DNA of 64,000 nt from JBIOHP01 sp044449065 (GTDB lineage Bacteria; Bacteroidota; Ignavibacteria; UBA10030; SZUA-254), in assembly GCA_044449065.1 (NCBI GenBank), contig JBIOHP010000010.1:1-64000 (forward strand). Direction: 5' to 3'. Position 1 is the stretch's first letter. Each line of letters opens with the position of its first letter. This document shows positions 23,980 through 33,995 of this stretch, in pieces. Position numbers and translations under genes: made by a program. The notes beneath the pieces are model-generated. The model saw only the letters and a list, made by a program, of their open reading frames with translations, searched no databases and was not told the DNA's origin.

Positions 23980-26900
23980 TTACTTGATCAGAACCATTTT
24001 TTTCACCTGCGTGAAGGATTTTGTGGGGTCATTCACTCCGGTCGCTTGTATGCGATAGAAGTAAACGCCGCTTGCGATATTATTTCCATCCCAGTTAACC
24101 GAACGGAAACCGGCGCTCTCTACCGAATTAACCAGCGTTCGCACAAGCTGACCAAGAGTGTTATAGATAGTCAGTGTAACGTGCGAAGCTACCGGCAAAT
24201 CGTAGCTCAATACCGTCGTCGGGTTGAACGGGTTCGGATAATTCTGACGCAAGGCGAATTGCGTCGGCAGATCGTTCGCCTCAACTTTGAGAATGATCTG
24301 TCCGTCTTTCGGCACTATCACCCTCGCGGATGCGTTGCCGGAGATATCCGATGAAGTCAGCAATTTTCCAGACGCATCGGTTAAAGAATATTTCCATCCA
24401 TTCTCTTTAATCGACCATTTAATGGTCACGCTTCCACGCTGTGAACGAACCTGGATGGGATATGACGCGCCGGTGTTTTGTGTCGCGGGAATAACTTCCA
24501 CAAGCTGTCCCGGGATGAACCGTGCGTCGAAGATGCCGGGAGGCGGCGGAGGCGGCATTTCAAATAAGCGGGAATCAAATTTCTCCGTTGCGTTGCCGAA
24601 ATACAGCGTCTGCGCGGTGCCGGAAATATCGGTCAACGTAAGAGAATTCATTTTACCGGTTATCGGATTAGCAGCAGCCGATCCTTTTGGCATTGCGGAA
24701 CTCGAAGCCATCGTTAGGGTTCCGGCATGCGAGACCTTTATCCAGTATCCCATTCCCTGCTGAAGTGTGTCTGCCATATAATAGCCCGCAGTGTATCCGA
24801 AAAAGTATGACGCAACGATTCCCGGAGGATTCTGCGTTATGGAGGTGGTTGAAATCGGGATAGATAAAGCCCCAATCATATTCCAGCCGGAAGTTACATT
24901 TACCACCTGATTTGTCAGGGCAGCGCCGGGGACGTCGACTCCTTCCGCAGCTCCGAACTTCAGCCAATAACCTATACCCGGTTTCATTGTCGCCGAGGAG
25001 TTATAGCCGGTGGATGTAAATATAAACGCGCCGGATTTGGCGTCCGGGAATAAATTGGTTACAGTTGTGTCGCTCGGGGTCACCGGCAGAGAGAGCATGT
25101 TCCACAGAGGTGCAACTCCAACGGTTACGAACGCGCCGCCGGATCCGCCGGTCTGCACCAACTGGGCGTCAACGACGGTGGAGCCGGGCATATTATTATT
25201 ATAATTGACTGAGAAGGGGATCGTTTCGGTGGAGTATCCGGGTTGCTGGATCGTAAGAATGTAGTTCCCCGGAGCGAGCCCGCTGATAGAGTACGCGCCG
25301 TTATCATCAGATATGCTGGCGTTCAGCACCTGGCCGTTTTGCGTATTCGTGACGGTTATGATCGCTCCATCGAGGGATACGACCCCCTGAACCGTCCTTC
25401 CCGCGGCGCCGGGGATGCTCACGCCTACGTGTCCGTTTACAGTATTCAATCCGCCTATCGTATCGGCAATCGCATAGATATTGATGCCGCCTGTCGTATC
25501 GCTGCTCACAGGTACGGGAGTAGCAAGGTAATGAAACGGCGTTCCCCCGGTGCTGTCATAGAAGGTTGGAATAAATTGGCCATGCGGCAGGGCGAGGATG
25601 ACCCACGATCCGTCGATCAGGTGTGTAAGCGTATAATTTCCCGCCGAGTCGGTTGTAGTGGTTACCGCGACGCCGCTGTACTTGTTTCCATTCGTTAGCT
25701 TATGGAAACCTACCACAATAGAATGTACAGGGCTGGTGCTGTCAATCGAACTATAGATCGTGCCCGAAATTAAACCAACTGCGGGTGGATGAGGAACCAA
25801 ACTGAAATTGAGTCCGGTCGTATCGCCCATTAAGTTGAGAACCTTCGCCGTAAGCGCCGATTTCCGCTTGTCCCAGAACTGGGTATAATAATCTAATTTG
25901 CTCGCCCCAAGAATATAATACGCCTGAGGAAGCATCGCGCTGTAATTGCCGCTGCTATCGGTATACACCGTTGCAACAATATCGCGATCCACGTCGTCGT
26001 GATCGAGAAGATTTTCCAGGGGACTGTTGTAGGTGAGGATAAAAATATTCACCCGTGCGTTTGGAACCGGCTGCGATGACGTATCGGTGACTGTCCCCGA
26101 TATCCTGTATTTTTGCAGCGCTGTCGAATCCAATGCCGTCATCGTCATATTAACCGTTACCGTTGTGGAATCCGGAATGATGATGGGCGTTGCAGATGTG
26201 ATAAAGCGGGCGTCGTTATACCAGCGCGATTGAAGGCCTGAAGCGCTATCGGGTCTCGCCCTCAAAAAATATGTCGATGGATTTATTGCAGGAAAACGAT
26301 AATGTCCGGTCGAATCAGTCTTCGTATTCAAAACAAACGAGCCGTTCTGAATATCGAACAGACGCATCGTCACGTTCGCTAAGCCGACACTGCTTCCATT
26401 TTGGACCACTCCCTGCAAGGAGCCAGGAGGACCATCAAAAACGCCAACATAAAACATTTGGTTCGTTTGACCATGCGCGGTATCGCAAATACTCGCAACA
26501 ATTTGGACCTGATACCAGCCGGGAGATACCGGCGTCCATCGCACTAACCCGGTTGAATCAATTTTCATCCCGCGAGGTCCTTCATCCAGAGAAAAACAAA
26601 CTCGGTGCCCTACGGGACGCGTTACGACCATCGCCTGATAGGTGTATGGCTGACCTATGAGCGCGGTTTTAACCGGAGTGGAATTAAAATGGATGCCCGC
26701 CTGGATTCCCGGAAGAACAATCCCATTCGATGGACCGCTCACCATGATCGTTCCCTTAATCCTGAACACCGCCTTTGCATAGTAATAGGATTCGGTGTGA
26801 AGATCGATTGTGCTATCGATGAACCTCGGTTTGAAGCTTGTTCCCAGGAGTGCATAAGAATTTGTATCGCCCACCGACCGGAATATTCTATAACTAACAA

Positions 26901-27642
26901 TTGTATCTTTGGAATCGGGCTGGTCCCACGTGATGACTGCGTTATAATCGGAATTAATGTATCCTGCCACAAATTCAGGGGGCGCAGGTCCGTTGGTTTT
27001 AACTGCAAACGTATCTGATGGCGGACTTTCTATCGAATCCTGATAAAAGGCAGTGACCACGTAATCGTAAACCCTATCAAGGGTGATCGATGTATCGAGA
27101 AAATTAGGAGTGAGCGTACTGCCTAAGATATGAAACGTCGTGTCTGATCCTAAATGCCTGTAGACGATATAATACGAACGGGCGATTGGATAATCCGGCG
27201 CGTCCCAGTTGAGGTGAACATATCCATTTCTATACCATCCGGTGAGCGACGTCGGCGGCTGCGGAGGTCCCGGATCGTTCGTCGTCATAACGGTGCCTGT
27301 GTCAGAAGGAACGCTTTCCGTGGTATCAGGGGCCGCATACACGGCAGTGACGTAATATTTGTATGTGCTGTTCAGCAAAACATTGGGATCCCAATAATGT
27401 GTGGAATCAGCGTTTATAACTGATGTCACATAGTGGAAGGTGGATCCGTTTCTGACCGTCTTATAAACCCTATACAGGACAAGCTGGTTATTGCTCAAGT
27501 TCGGTTTGTCCCATGTAAGATAGATTTTGCCGGGAATATATTGCCCCTGCAGATGAGATGGTGGAAGTGATTGCGCCTGCGCTCCGGTGAAACCCGCAAC
27601 CAGGCATAAAGTTATAACTGCTGCTATATACCATTTTTTCAT
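23980..27642 (-). CDS. Multidomain secreted T9SS cargo protein (Fn3, Ig-like and carboxypeptidase-regulatory-like domains)
   Basis: The product has 1220 residues with a signal peptide ending GAQAQ. Three fibronectin-III domains occupy about 25-315 (each with LTWDKPN, LNWDAPD or ITWDQPD). A putative Ig domain lies at about 335-415, then several carboxypeptidase-regulatory-like beta-sandwiches (about 420-850: SLQGVVQNGSSVGLANV, ISGTVTDTSSQPVPNA). A paired WNMLSLPV/GYWLKFG and GWNMIGAL/GYWIKV module lies at about 870-1000. The C-terminal 90 residues are the type A sorting domain (QNYPNPFNPTT, KKMVLIK). Surface-exposed or released; no enzymatic site seen. RBS GAGGAA precedes ATG 27642. Confidence 0.87.
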   Translation of the reverse strand: MKKWYIAAVITLCLVAGFTGAQAQSLPPSHLQGQYIPGKIYLTWDKPNLSNNQLVLYRVYKTVRNGSTFHYVTSVINADSTHYWDPNVLLNSTYKYYVTAVYAAPDTTESVPSDTGTVMTTNDPGPPQPPTSLTGWYRNGYVHLNWDAPDYPIARSYYIVYRHLGSDTTFHILGSTLTPNFLDTSITLDRVYDYVVTAFYQDSIESPPSDTFAVKTNGPAPPEFVAGYINSDYNAVITWDQPDSKDTIVSYRIFRSVGDTNSYALLGTSFKPRFIDSTIDLHTESYYYAKAVFRIKGTIMVSGPSNGIVLPGIQAGIHFNSTPVKTALIGQPYTYQAMVVTRPVGHRVCFSLDEGPRGMKIDSTGLVRWTPVSPGWYQVQIVASICDTAHGQTNQMFYVGVFDGPPGSLQGVVQNGSSVGLANVTMRLFDIQNGSFVLNTKTDSTGHYRFPAINPSTYFLRARPDSASGLQSRWYNDARFITSATPIIIPDSTTVTVNMTMTALDSTALQKYRISGTVTDTSSQPVPNARVNIFILTYNSPLENLLDHDDVDRDIVATVYTDSSGNYSAMLPQAYYILGASKLDYYTQFWDKRKSALTAKVLNLMGDTTGLNFSLVPHPPAVGLISGTIYSSIDSTSPVHSIVVGFHKLTNGNKYSGVAVTTTTDSAGNYTLTHLIDGSWVILALPHGQFIPTFYDSTGGTPFHYLATPVPVSSDTTGGINIYAIADTIGGLNTVNGHVGVSIPGAAGRTVQGVVSLDGAIITVTNTQNGQVLNASISDDNGAYSISGLAPGNYILTIQQPGYSTETIPFSVNYNNNMPGSTVVDAQLVQTGGSGGAFVTVGVAPLWNMLSLPVTPSDTTVTNLFPDAKSGAFIFTSTGYNSSATMKPGIGYWLKFGAAEGVDVPGAALTNQVVNVTSGWNMIGALSIPISTTSITQNPPGIVASYFFGYTAGYYMADTLQQGMGYWIKVSHAGTLTMASSSAMPKGSAAANPITGKMNSLTLTDISGTAQTLYFGNATEKFDSRLFEMPPPPPPGIFDARFIPGQLVEVIPATQNTGASYPIQVRSQRGSVTIKWSIKENGWKYSLTDASGKLLTSSDISGNASARVIVPKDGQIILKVEANDLPTQFALRQNYPNPFNPTTVLSYDLPVASHVTLTIYNTLGQLVRTLVNSVESAGFRSVNWDGNNIASGVYFYRIQATGVNDPTKSFTQVKKMVLIK

Positions 27643-28440
27643 ACAATGATTCCTCGTAATAATGGTGAATAATAATATTTATTGTGGCTGAATTTATTTC
27701 GAGGTCAAGAGCTCCACCCGACTCCCTGATGCGGGATGAGAAGTTGGGGATTATAATTCTTTAAACAAGACTTATGAGATTGCACCTACATTTTTAAATT
27801 AAACACTTGAAAAAGATTCATACTTATGCCCGATGAAATCCGGGCTGATCGCAATTCCAATTTGAACGATGCATTAATGTGAAACAGAATACGGGAATAA
27901 AATTCCTGAATGCGGGGGGTTATAGATTCAGGTAATTACTTAAAGATTATTTATCTCAACAATATATCTGCCATAATTGCATTAAATTTAAATAATAGAA
28001 TTGCCATTTCGACAGATAACACAAAGACCTCTTCATTTCAAAACAGGGCTTACACGGTCGTTGCCCAACACCCGTCATTCGCTCCCCCATTAGCCCTAAC
28101 GGAAATTAACGATACGCAGTTAACCCATGGTATCTAAGGTTCGTTGTGAAATATATTGAACTAACTGCCATTAACAAGTTCCCAAGGTCTCAAGTTCCCT
28201 GATTCTATTAATTTTAGATCGCGCTGAGCGAATGGGGATACTATTTTATAACGGCTTAAATCATGCAAATTTGCAGACATATCAAGTTATTCTTGCTGAT
28301 ATTTATAGACCAAAGATAGCTGCGAAAGGTTTAAATTCTCTTGGGCTTAGGAAAGTGGAATCCTCCCCACCCCATCGGTGATTCTGTGGTATAGGGACTT
28401 AACGACCTCCCTGATATGAAAATGACCAGCGAAAAACTAT
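27643..28440. other. Long AT-rich intergenic region, no gene supported
   Basis: About 800 bases without a convincing gene. A 75-codon plus-strand frame (27910-28137) has no RBS and untypical composition, and I do not accept it. A minus-strand TTGACC at 27703-27708 lies at a suitable distance for a -35 box of the 23980-27642 gene, but its -10 partner is weak. AAGTTCCC occurs twice near 28180-28200. Confidence 0.4.
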
Positions 28441-28473
28441 AAAGGCGAAGATAAATTAGCTCTCTTCGCCTTT
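28441..28473 (-). terminator. Terminator of the 573-residue T9SS gene
   Basis: AAAGGCGAAGA and TCTTCGCCTTT form a perfect 11-base stem. On the minus strand it ends with TTT and lies about 60 bases after the stop at 28536. Confidence 0.7.
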
Positions 28474-28535
28474 ACAAAATCATTGCTATAAAGTGAACCC
28501 CTTGCAATATCGCGGGGGAAAATGGAAAGAAGAAA

Positions 28536-30257
28536 CTATTTAATCAAAAGCATTTTATGGATTTGTCTGAATGTTTTTACAGGATTTCCCTCGCTCGCAG
28601 CGTCGAGTGAATAAAAATATACACCGCTGGGTTTGTTCTCCGCGTGCCACTCAACATATTGATATCCTGCTCCGACGACGCCATCGACGAGTGTTTCGAC
28701 TAATTGACCAAGAATATTATAGACTCTGAGCCGGACACTGCTACTAACCGGCAACGCGTAATGGATAGATGTGCTGGGGTTAAACGGATTTGGATAATTT
28801 TGATCAAGCCCGTATTCTTGCGGCAAACTCGGCGTGCTGTTGATACTTAATTGAATATCTGCCTTTTCATTGGTAATCTTTGTACTGCCGGTTTTGGTCA
28901 TTGCGACCAATGCGCCATTCACCTTCAGACTGCTATGTAAATCGTTTACAAGTTCCCACGAGAGTGTAACCGGGTATTTTGCTGAAGAAAAAATAATTGG
29001 AATTGATTTTGAAACATTATCAGCTACCGTTTCTGCCATCCGGTCGGTGGAATACCGTACGTCAAAATTTCCCTCAGGTGGAACTGGAGGAAGTGCAAAA
29101 TAGTCCGGTGGCTTTGAGATTTCCGACGTTTTGCCAAAATAGAGTGTCTCCGATATCCCGTCGGCGTCTGTAATGTATAGTTTATTCATCCGACTGAACG
29201 GGTCTTCTCTTACAAGCTTCGACGCAGCGGTAGCAGTTGTCGTTCCGCTGGTTAAATAAAGTTTACCGTCCGTACCAACCTTCACCCAGTAGCCCTTGCC
29301 TGCATTCAGCGTATCTTCCATTGTATAACCACCACTATATCCAAAGAAGCGGGAATTGATTGTCGTTCCCACCGGGACAATAGACGATGTTAACACCGGC
29401 GTTGAAATAGATCCGATGATATTCCACCCCGCCTTTACATTGATTGAATCATCCACAAGTCCATTGCCGGAGATTACAGCGGTTTGTATTGCTCCAAACT
29501 TTATCCAAAATCCCTCACCAGTGGTTAACGTGTCTTGAACTTGATACCCTCCCAGATATATATACGCGCTTGACACTGCCGTTGGATAGAGTACAGTTTT
29601 ACGCAAATCACTCGCGTCCATTGGAATAGAAAGGAGATTCCATTTGTTCGTGATGTGCACGTTGAAAATTTTAAAGTGTGGAAGGATGGTATTGTCCGGT
29701 CCGATGATTTGACCTCCAACCGACTCTCCATTTACGGTTCCATTTGAGCCAAAGTAAACTGTATCGGAGCCCGTGTTAATATTTCCATTCAGAATAGTGA
29801 GGGAATCGTTAACCGTAATCGAGCTGGCGAGCGTCACTGTTCCTCCACCTGATATGGTAAGATTGTCGAATGTAGTTGGGCCAGTTACTGCTTGCGATCC
29901 TGATCCATATAATTCAATCGTGGTGCCGGAATCCGCGGTAAATGTACCGGCATTAGTGAAATTTCCATCCAATGATACTATCACGCCATTGGTCAAAGTT
30001 ACCACCACACCCGAGTCAATGGATAAATCGGTAGTTGCTCCAGAGTCAACGGAAATTGCCGCATGTTTAAGCGATGTGGATAGAATCCTTGCAGATGCAG
30101 CCGAACCGGCTGGATTTTCGATGCTTTTCACACCGATAGATTTTAAAACTTTTTGTTGTGGATTATTTTCTCCATTTATTCGGGCGAAACTCCCCGTACA
30201 CGTTGCGATGAGTATAATAATAAAAAATGCTGCAATCATAGAATAAGAAAATTTCAT
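28536..30257 (-). CDS. Secreted T9SS cargo protein with beta-helix-like and paired WN/GYW module
   Basis: This 573-residue protein has a signal peptide to about Ala-25. A short beta-solenoid-like stretch at about 80-190 has repeated valine- and threonine-rich turns (GNFTNAGTFTADSG, SGGGTVTLASSITVNDS). It is followed by the same paired module found in the 1220-residue protein (WNLLSIPM...GFWIKFG and GWNIIGSI...GYWVKVG). The C-terminus is a type A sorting domain (QNYPNPFNPSTS, HKMLLIK). RBS GAAAGGATG precedes ATG 30257. No enzymatic motif. Confidence 0.83.
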   Translation of the reverse strand: MKFSYSMIAAFFIIILIATCTGSFARINGENNPQQKVLKSIGVKSIENPAGSAASARILSTSLKHAAISVDSGATTDLSIDSGVVVTLTNGVIVSLDGNFTNAGTFTADSGTTIELYGSGSQAVTGPTTFDNLTISGGGTVTLASSITVNDSLTILNGNINTGSDTVYFGSNGTVNGESVGGQIIGPDNTILPHFKIFNVHITNKWNLLSIPMDASDLRKTVLYPTAVSSAYIYLGGYQVQDTLTTGEGFWIKFGAIQTAVISGNGLVDDSINVKAGWNIIGSISTPVLTSSIVPVGTTINSRFFGYSGGYTMEDTLNAGKGYWVKVGTDGKLYLTSGTTTATAASKLVREDPFSRMNKLYITDADGISETLYFGKTSEISKPPDYFALPPVPPEGNFDVRYSTDRMAETVADNVSKSIPIIFSSAKYPVTLSWELVNDLHSSLKVNGALVAMTKTGSTKITNEKADIQLSINSTPSLPQEYGLDQNYPNPFNPSTSIHYALPVSSSVRLRVYNILGQLVETLVDGVVGAGYQYVEWHAENKPSGVYFYSLDAASEGNPVKTFRQIHKMLLIK

Positions 30258-30332
30258 TGTATCATCCTTTCGATTTCTTTCCCTCTGCGTGATAATTCTG
30301 AACTCAATGACATGCTAATTCCTGCATAATGC

Positions 30333-32258
30333 TCAATGTCCTATTTCTACGGGACCATTCCCATTGTTCACGAACAATATATTCTTGGTGATTGTCATAT
30401 TTTCCAGGTAAGTGTAACCTTTCACATACATGAGATTAGGATGCATAGCAGACGCAGCGGCGACCCCCTGTGAAACAGTCGGGAAGGGCGAGGAGACTGT
30501 TCCGTTCGGAAAAATAAACGGGGAATTGCCATCCACATAGATAATAGTCGTTGTGTAGATTTGAACCATATCATTGAACAAATTACCCCCATCAAACGTA
30601 CCCCACCCTGTAACATTATCGTATCCCTTAACTGCAGCGTAAGTTCCGTTGTTTCCAGTAGTAATATCATGAAAATCGGAATTATAGTTTTGCGTATTTC
30701 CGATATAATAAAGCATAGGATTTGGAAAACCAATGGGACCTATATACGAAGCCCTATGCTGATTAACGAGCGCCGTATAAGCAGCCCAAAGGGGCCCTGC
30801 GCAGGATGTTCCATTCACTAACTCCCAACCAGGGTTCCCATTCTGGGCGTAATAAATCGAATAGGCCGTCGATGAATTTAAGCTTACATCCGGAACATTA
30901 CGATTCGTAGCCGATCCACCTGATCCCGAAGATACATTTGCTGTCTGATAGTTGGGCAGCGACCAAGATGTGCTTATGCCGCCTCCGCTTCCGCTCCAGG
31001 CAATTTCTGAACTATAAAGACTATTCAACGGATTTATGATGAGCATGGTCCCGCCCACAGCAACTACATACGGTTGCGAGGCAGGATCGTTGACTCCAAA
31101 AGTATATGTGGGGTTTCCATTTGTATCATAGCCATTGAGTGCCTGATCACCAGTGTCTCCGGAACCTGCATAAATAGATTGACCCTGAGCCGCCATCTGC
31201 ATATAAGCGGTATTCTCACCATTCCTTATACTCGTTGAAAAAGCACCTTCATACGCTCCCCAGGAGATGCTAATCTCTGTCGCTCTATTTTCGTTAGCAA
31301 TACGATTCGCAATATCTGGGTAATTGGCCGTGCTGTTGGGGGCTTCATAAACGATGATCTTGGTGGCTCCGGGAGCAATAGCAGCCATGAGCTCTATATC
31401 AAGGGTAACTTCTTCCGGACCTGGCGGGTTTGGCACCTTTGTAGTAGGCGCTGTTGGATTACCGGAGAAGCCATCTACTAATACGTTTTCCAAAGGGACA
31501 TGTGTCAGGTGAAAATAATCCTCGTAAAAAGTAACATCGGAGGTTGTATATCCGTCAAATTCCATTAACCCAAGCATTTGACCTGTTCCATTTTCTGTGA
31601 TACCGTTGAGATTGTATGCTGTTTTTATATCACTCGGCGATAAGCCGCCTCCTGGACCTGTTCCCGATGTCCCTTTGGTACCGTTTGAAAGGGGCTGCAT
31701 CTGTACAGCATCATCAAGACCAAGAATGCCGGATATTCGCCCTGCAATGGATTTTGGAACTGCAGGTTCCATGTCAGCGGCATGAAAGATGGACCCATCC
31801 TTACGTTGATATCGCATAAGATGAATTCCGAATGCCTGGTTGATAATACCGACAGAACCAGCAACATCGAGTACAGTACGATTCGGTGGCGTGTCCACGA
31901 TGCGAAACCCCTGTTTTTTCATGAATGTCATCACAGAATCATAATCAGATTGAGTGGGTCCAAAACGTTCAGCAAACTCGCCAGTCTTGAGGAAATGATG
32001 AAATAGCTGATCACCCGGTGTATAGAGTCTCTTGAGAAAATCGTCGAGTTGGTTCCCGTCTCGCAACGGGAGGGTAATTGCCAACCGAATCTCTTGATTT
32101 TTATCGAGCACACCGATCTGCCGCCCGGAGGATATAGCAGATGAAAGATTGCCCTTCAGCCGGATTGTCGGCTCCTTTGTAAAAACGATATTAAAAACTC
32201 CGAGGAGCAATAAAATGGCAATGGCAACTTTGTAGTAGACGTTTAGTCTTCTGATCAT
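30333..32258 (-). CDS. S53-family (sedolisin/kumamolisin) serine-carboxyl peptidase
   Basis: This 641-residue secreted endopeptidase has an N-terminal membrane/signal segment, an activation prodomain at about 30-195 and a catalytic domain at about 205-565. Residues expected for the triad and oxyanion hole are present: Glu283 and Asp287 in EEVTLDIE, Asp368 in GSGDTGDQ and Ser485 in NGTSCAGP. A calcium-site-like HDITTGNNG and GWGTFDG follow. The last 70 residues look like the beginning of a right-handed beta-helix repeat domain that stops early, and no T9SS sorting domain is present. ATG 32258 has GGAAAGG at 8 bases. Confidence 0.9.
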   Translation of the reverse strand: MIRRLNVYYKVAIAILLLLGVFNIVFTKEPTIRLKGNLSSAISSGRQIGVLDKNQEIRLAITLPLRDGNQLDDFLKRLYTPGDQLFHHFLKTGEFAERFGPTQSDYDSVMTFMKKQGFRIVDTPPNRTVLDVAGSVGIINQAFGIHLMRYQRKDGSIFHAADMEPAVPKSIAGRISGILGLDDAVQMQPLSNGTKGTSGTGPGGGLSPSDIKTAYNLNGITENGTGQMLGLMEFDGYTTSDVTFYEDYFHLTHVPLENVLVDGFSGNPTAPTTKVPNPPGPEEVTLDIELMAAIAPGATKIIVYEAPNSTANYPDIANRIANENRATEISISWGAYEGAFSTSIRNGENTAYMQMAAQGQSIYAGSGDTGDQALNGYDTNGNPTYTFGVNDPASQPYVVAVGGTMLIINPLNSLYSSEIAWSGSGGGISTSWSLPNYQTANVSSGSGGSATNRNVPDVSLNSSTAYSIYYAQNGNPGWELVNGTSCAGPLWAAYTALVNQHRASYIGPIGFPNPMLYYIGNTQNYNSDFHDITTGNNGTYAAVKGYDNVTGWGTFDGGNLFNDMVQIYTTTIIYVDGNSPFIFPNGTVSSPFPTVSQGVAAASAMHPNLMYVKGYTYLENMTITKNILFVNNGNGPVEIGH

Positions 32259-32335
32259 AAACAATGCCTTTCCTGTTCAGAAATTTTCTGGATTATACAT
32301 GTTATTTCGCTTATTGAAAAAGTGATAACATTTTT

Positions 32336-33601
32336 TTATTGGAGACTAACCAACACAAGGACCATTCCATTCCCTTCTTTCAATTCGCTCATAGCTTTTC
32401 CAATAACTGCTCCCTGCGCTCTTACGTGATCGGTAACCTTCATCGCATGCCCCGGAATATCCGAAGTGGTCAGCAAATCACCCGGAACGATTGGACCGTT
32501 GGAGTCATCGGCAAGAACATAAACGCGACCTGTTAGCGCAACATTTTTTCCACCCGCTAATGCCCCATCCTGCCGTAGTGCGATGCCCGGCGTGATGCCG
32601 TTCGCTCCGCTAACTATGCCCGCGACACGCTGATCATATGCTCGACTACTTAATTTTAAATTCCCCGGGTTCTGATCGTCGATGATGACAACATCTCCTT
32701 CGCATACCTCCGGTGAAGACATATGAAATGGTTCTGCAAGGTCGCAGCCGCCGCGAATTTCAAGCGTACAGACGCTTACTTTCCCATCGAAATACCCTGC
32801 CCAAAGCGTGCCGGTACCATATACTCCGGTACTCCCGGGACCCAGGCCGAATCCGGAAATACCTGAGCCATTCGCACCGTATCCACGGCCAATTACGCCC
32901 GGTTCATAACTCAACGAGTTCACACCTACAACGCCGCCGGGAGCGGATGTATCCGGACTAACTTTTGTCCCGAAGACAGTGCCATTAACATGAAGATCAT
33001 AGACGGTCAAACCTTTTTGATGCAGACCCATCATGAGTTCATTATTTGGAAGAGCCGAAGAACTCCGACTGAACCAATGATATCCGGTGCTATCAAAACC
33101 ATGAATAAACGTGCGTTTTTGTTCGAGCGATAAATACCCGCCAATTGATGTGCTGGTATTATCTATTACCAATCTCCAAGGGGCTAAGGCAGGATAAACC
33201 CTCGTACCATAAATGGTCACGATACCCGATGAACCCAATGCAGCGCTGCCCATCGTGAAACCACCTCCCAAATTCAGATCCTGGGTCAATGTGAGGCTGC
33301 CGGTCGCGTCAAGGGTCATAAGGGTATGTCCTCCCGTTCCAGGATCATCTGGCGTGGGGGAGAAGATTCCACCTGCATACCAGGCAAAACTGCCTGTAAG
33401 AGATGTTCTTTGGTACAATGTGTAATTTTGCACTCCTATTCCATAGGTTATGTCATACAAATTAATCATCTGGCGGGTATTGAATCCGAAATTTAAGGCA
33501 TTCGTGACCGAGAGATTCCCATGGACGGTCATATCCCCTGTGAATGCTGTCGACCAGATACCGAAGACCGTTATTATTGTAACTGCTATGAAACGCTTCA
33601 T
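32336..33601 (-). CDS. Secreted protein with tail-fibre-like beta-rich repeats, function unknown
   Basis: This 421-residue protein has a signal peptide to about Thr-20. The N-terminal half has short glycine-rich beta repeats (TVHGNLSVTN, SLTLTQDLNLGG) as in phage tail fibres. The middle reads GVNSLSYEPGVIGRGYGANG. The C-terminal ~130 residues (GDVVIIDD, VAGIVSG, VALTGRVYVLAD, GDLLTTSDIPGHAMK, AQGAVIGKAMS) resemble the conserved end domain of bacterial tail-spike-like proteins. It has no T9SS signal. The RBS GAAAGG lies before ATG 33601. Upstream of, and possibly co-transcribed with, the S53 peptidase (77-base gap). Function not known. Confidence 0.65.
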   Translation of the reverse strand: MKRFIAVTIITVFGIWSTAFTGDMTVHGNLSVTNALNFGFNTRQMINLYDITYGIGVQNYTLYQRTSLTGSFAWYAGGIFSPTPDDPGTGGHTLMTLDATGSLTLTQDLNLGGGFTMGSAALGSSGIVTIYGTRVYPALAPWRLVIDNTSTSIGGYLSLEQKRTFIHGFDSTGYHWFSRSSSALPNNELMMGLHQKGLTVYDLHVNGTVFGTKVSPDTSAPGGVVGVNSLSYEPGVIGRGYGANGSGISGFGLGPGSTGVYGTGTLWAGYFDGKVSVCTLEIRGGCDLAEPFHMSSPEVCEGDVVIIDDQNPGNLKLSSRAYDQRVAGIVSGANGITPGIALRQDGALAGGKNVALTGRVYVLADDSNGPIVPGDLLTTSDIPGHAMKVTDHVRAQGAVIGKAMSELKEGNGMVLVLVSLQ

Positions 33602-33920
33602 AGTTTAACCTTTCGAAAATAATTGATGGCTTTAATTGAAAATCTATTTGACGAAACGAGGGGATCCTCTGCTGCCCGGATCTTGTTTTTCAGATAATAT
33701 TGTCTGAGAATGCTTTGAGCAGTATACATAAAAATATTTCAGAAATCAATACCAGCAATCCATAAATTTAAATTAATTTTTTCTAACGATTTCCTGGCAA
33801 AGCAGATGAACACCGCCGTGAAGGGTTAAAGGATTGTGTTGAAGAAGAAAAAAAAATTCAAACCGTAATTTACTTTGCAATCCTTTGGGGAAAAGAAGAA
33901 CAGCAAACGAGGATAAAAAA
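33602..33920. other. Intergenic region upstream of the tail-fibre-like gene
   Basis: AT-rich sequence with no ORF; it should contain the promoter of the 32336-33601 gene. I see no clear -35/-10 pair and no repeat other than the terminator that follows. Confidence 0.4.
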
Positions 33921-33956
33921 AACGATACGCCAACATTTTTATATCAGCGTATCGTT
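33921..33956 (-). terminator. Terminator of the 742-residue T9SS gene
   Basis: AACGATACGC and GCGTATCGTT form a perfect 10-base stem; on the minus strand it is followed by a run of eight T residues. The terminator at 38337-38366 is a near copy, although the genes they end are unrelated in their bodies. Confidence 0.8.
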
Positions 33957-33995
33957 CTTTAATTTAAATTCAAACTTCTCTTGCGAGGTTATCTC

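Noticed and set aside
27910..28137. 75-codon plus-strand frame in the 0.9 kb intergenic gap
   Set aside because: No ribosome-binding site, no recognisable motif and AT-rich random-like composition.
32336..33601. Prophage remnant because of the tail-fibre-like protein
   Set aside because: It has a signal peptide and no other phage gene, integrase or attachment site lies nearby.
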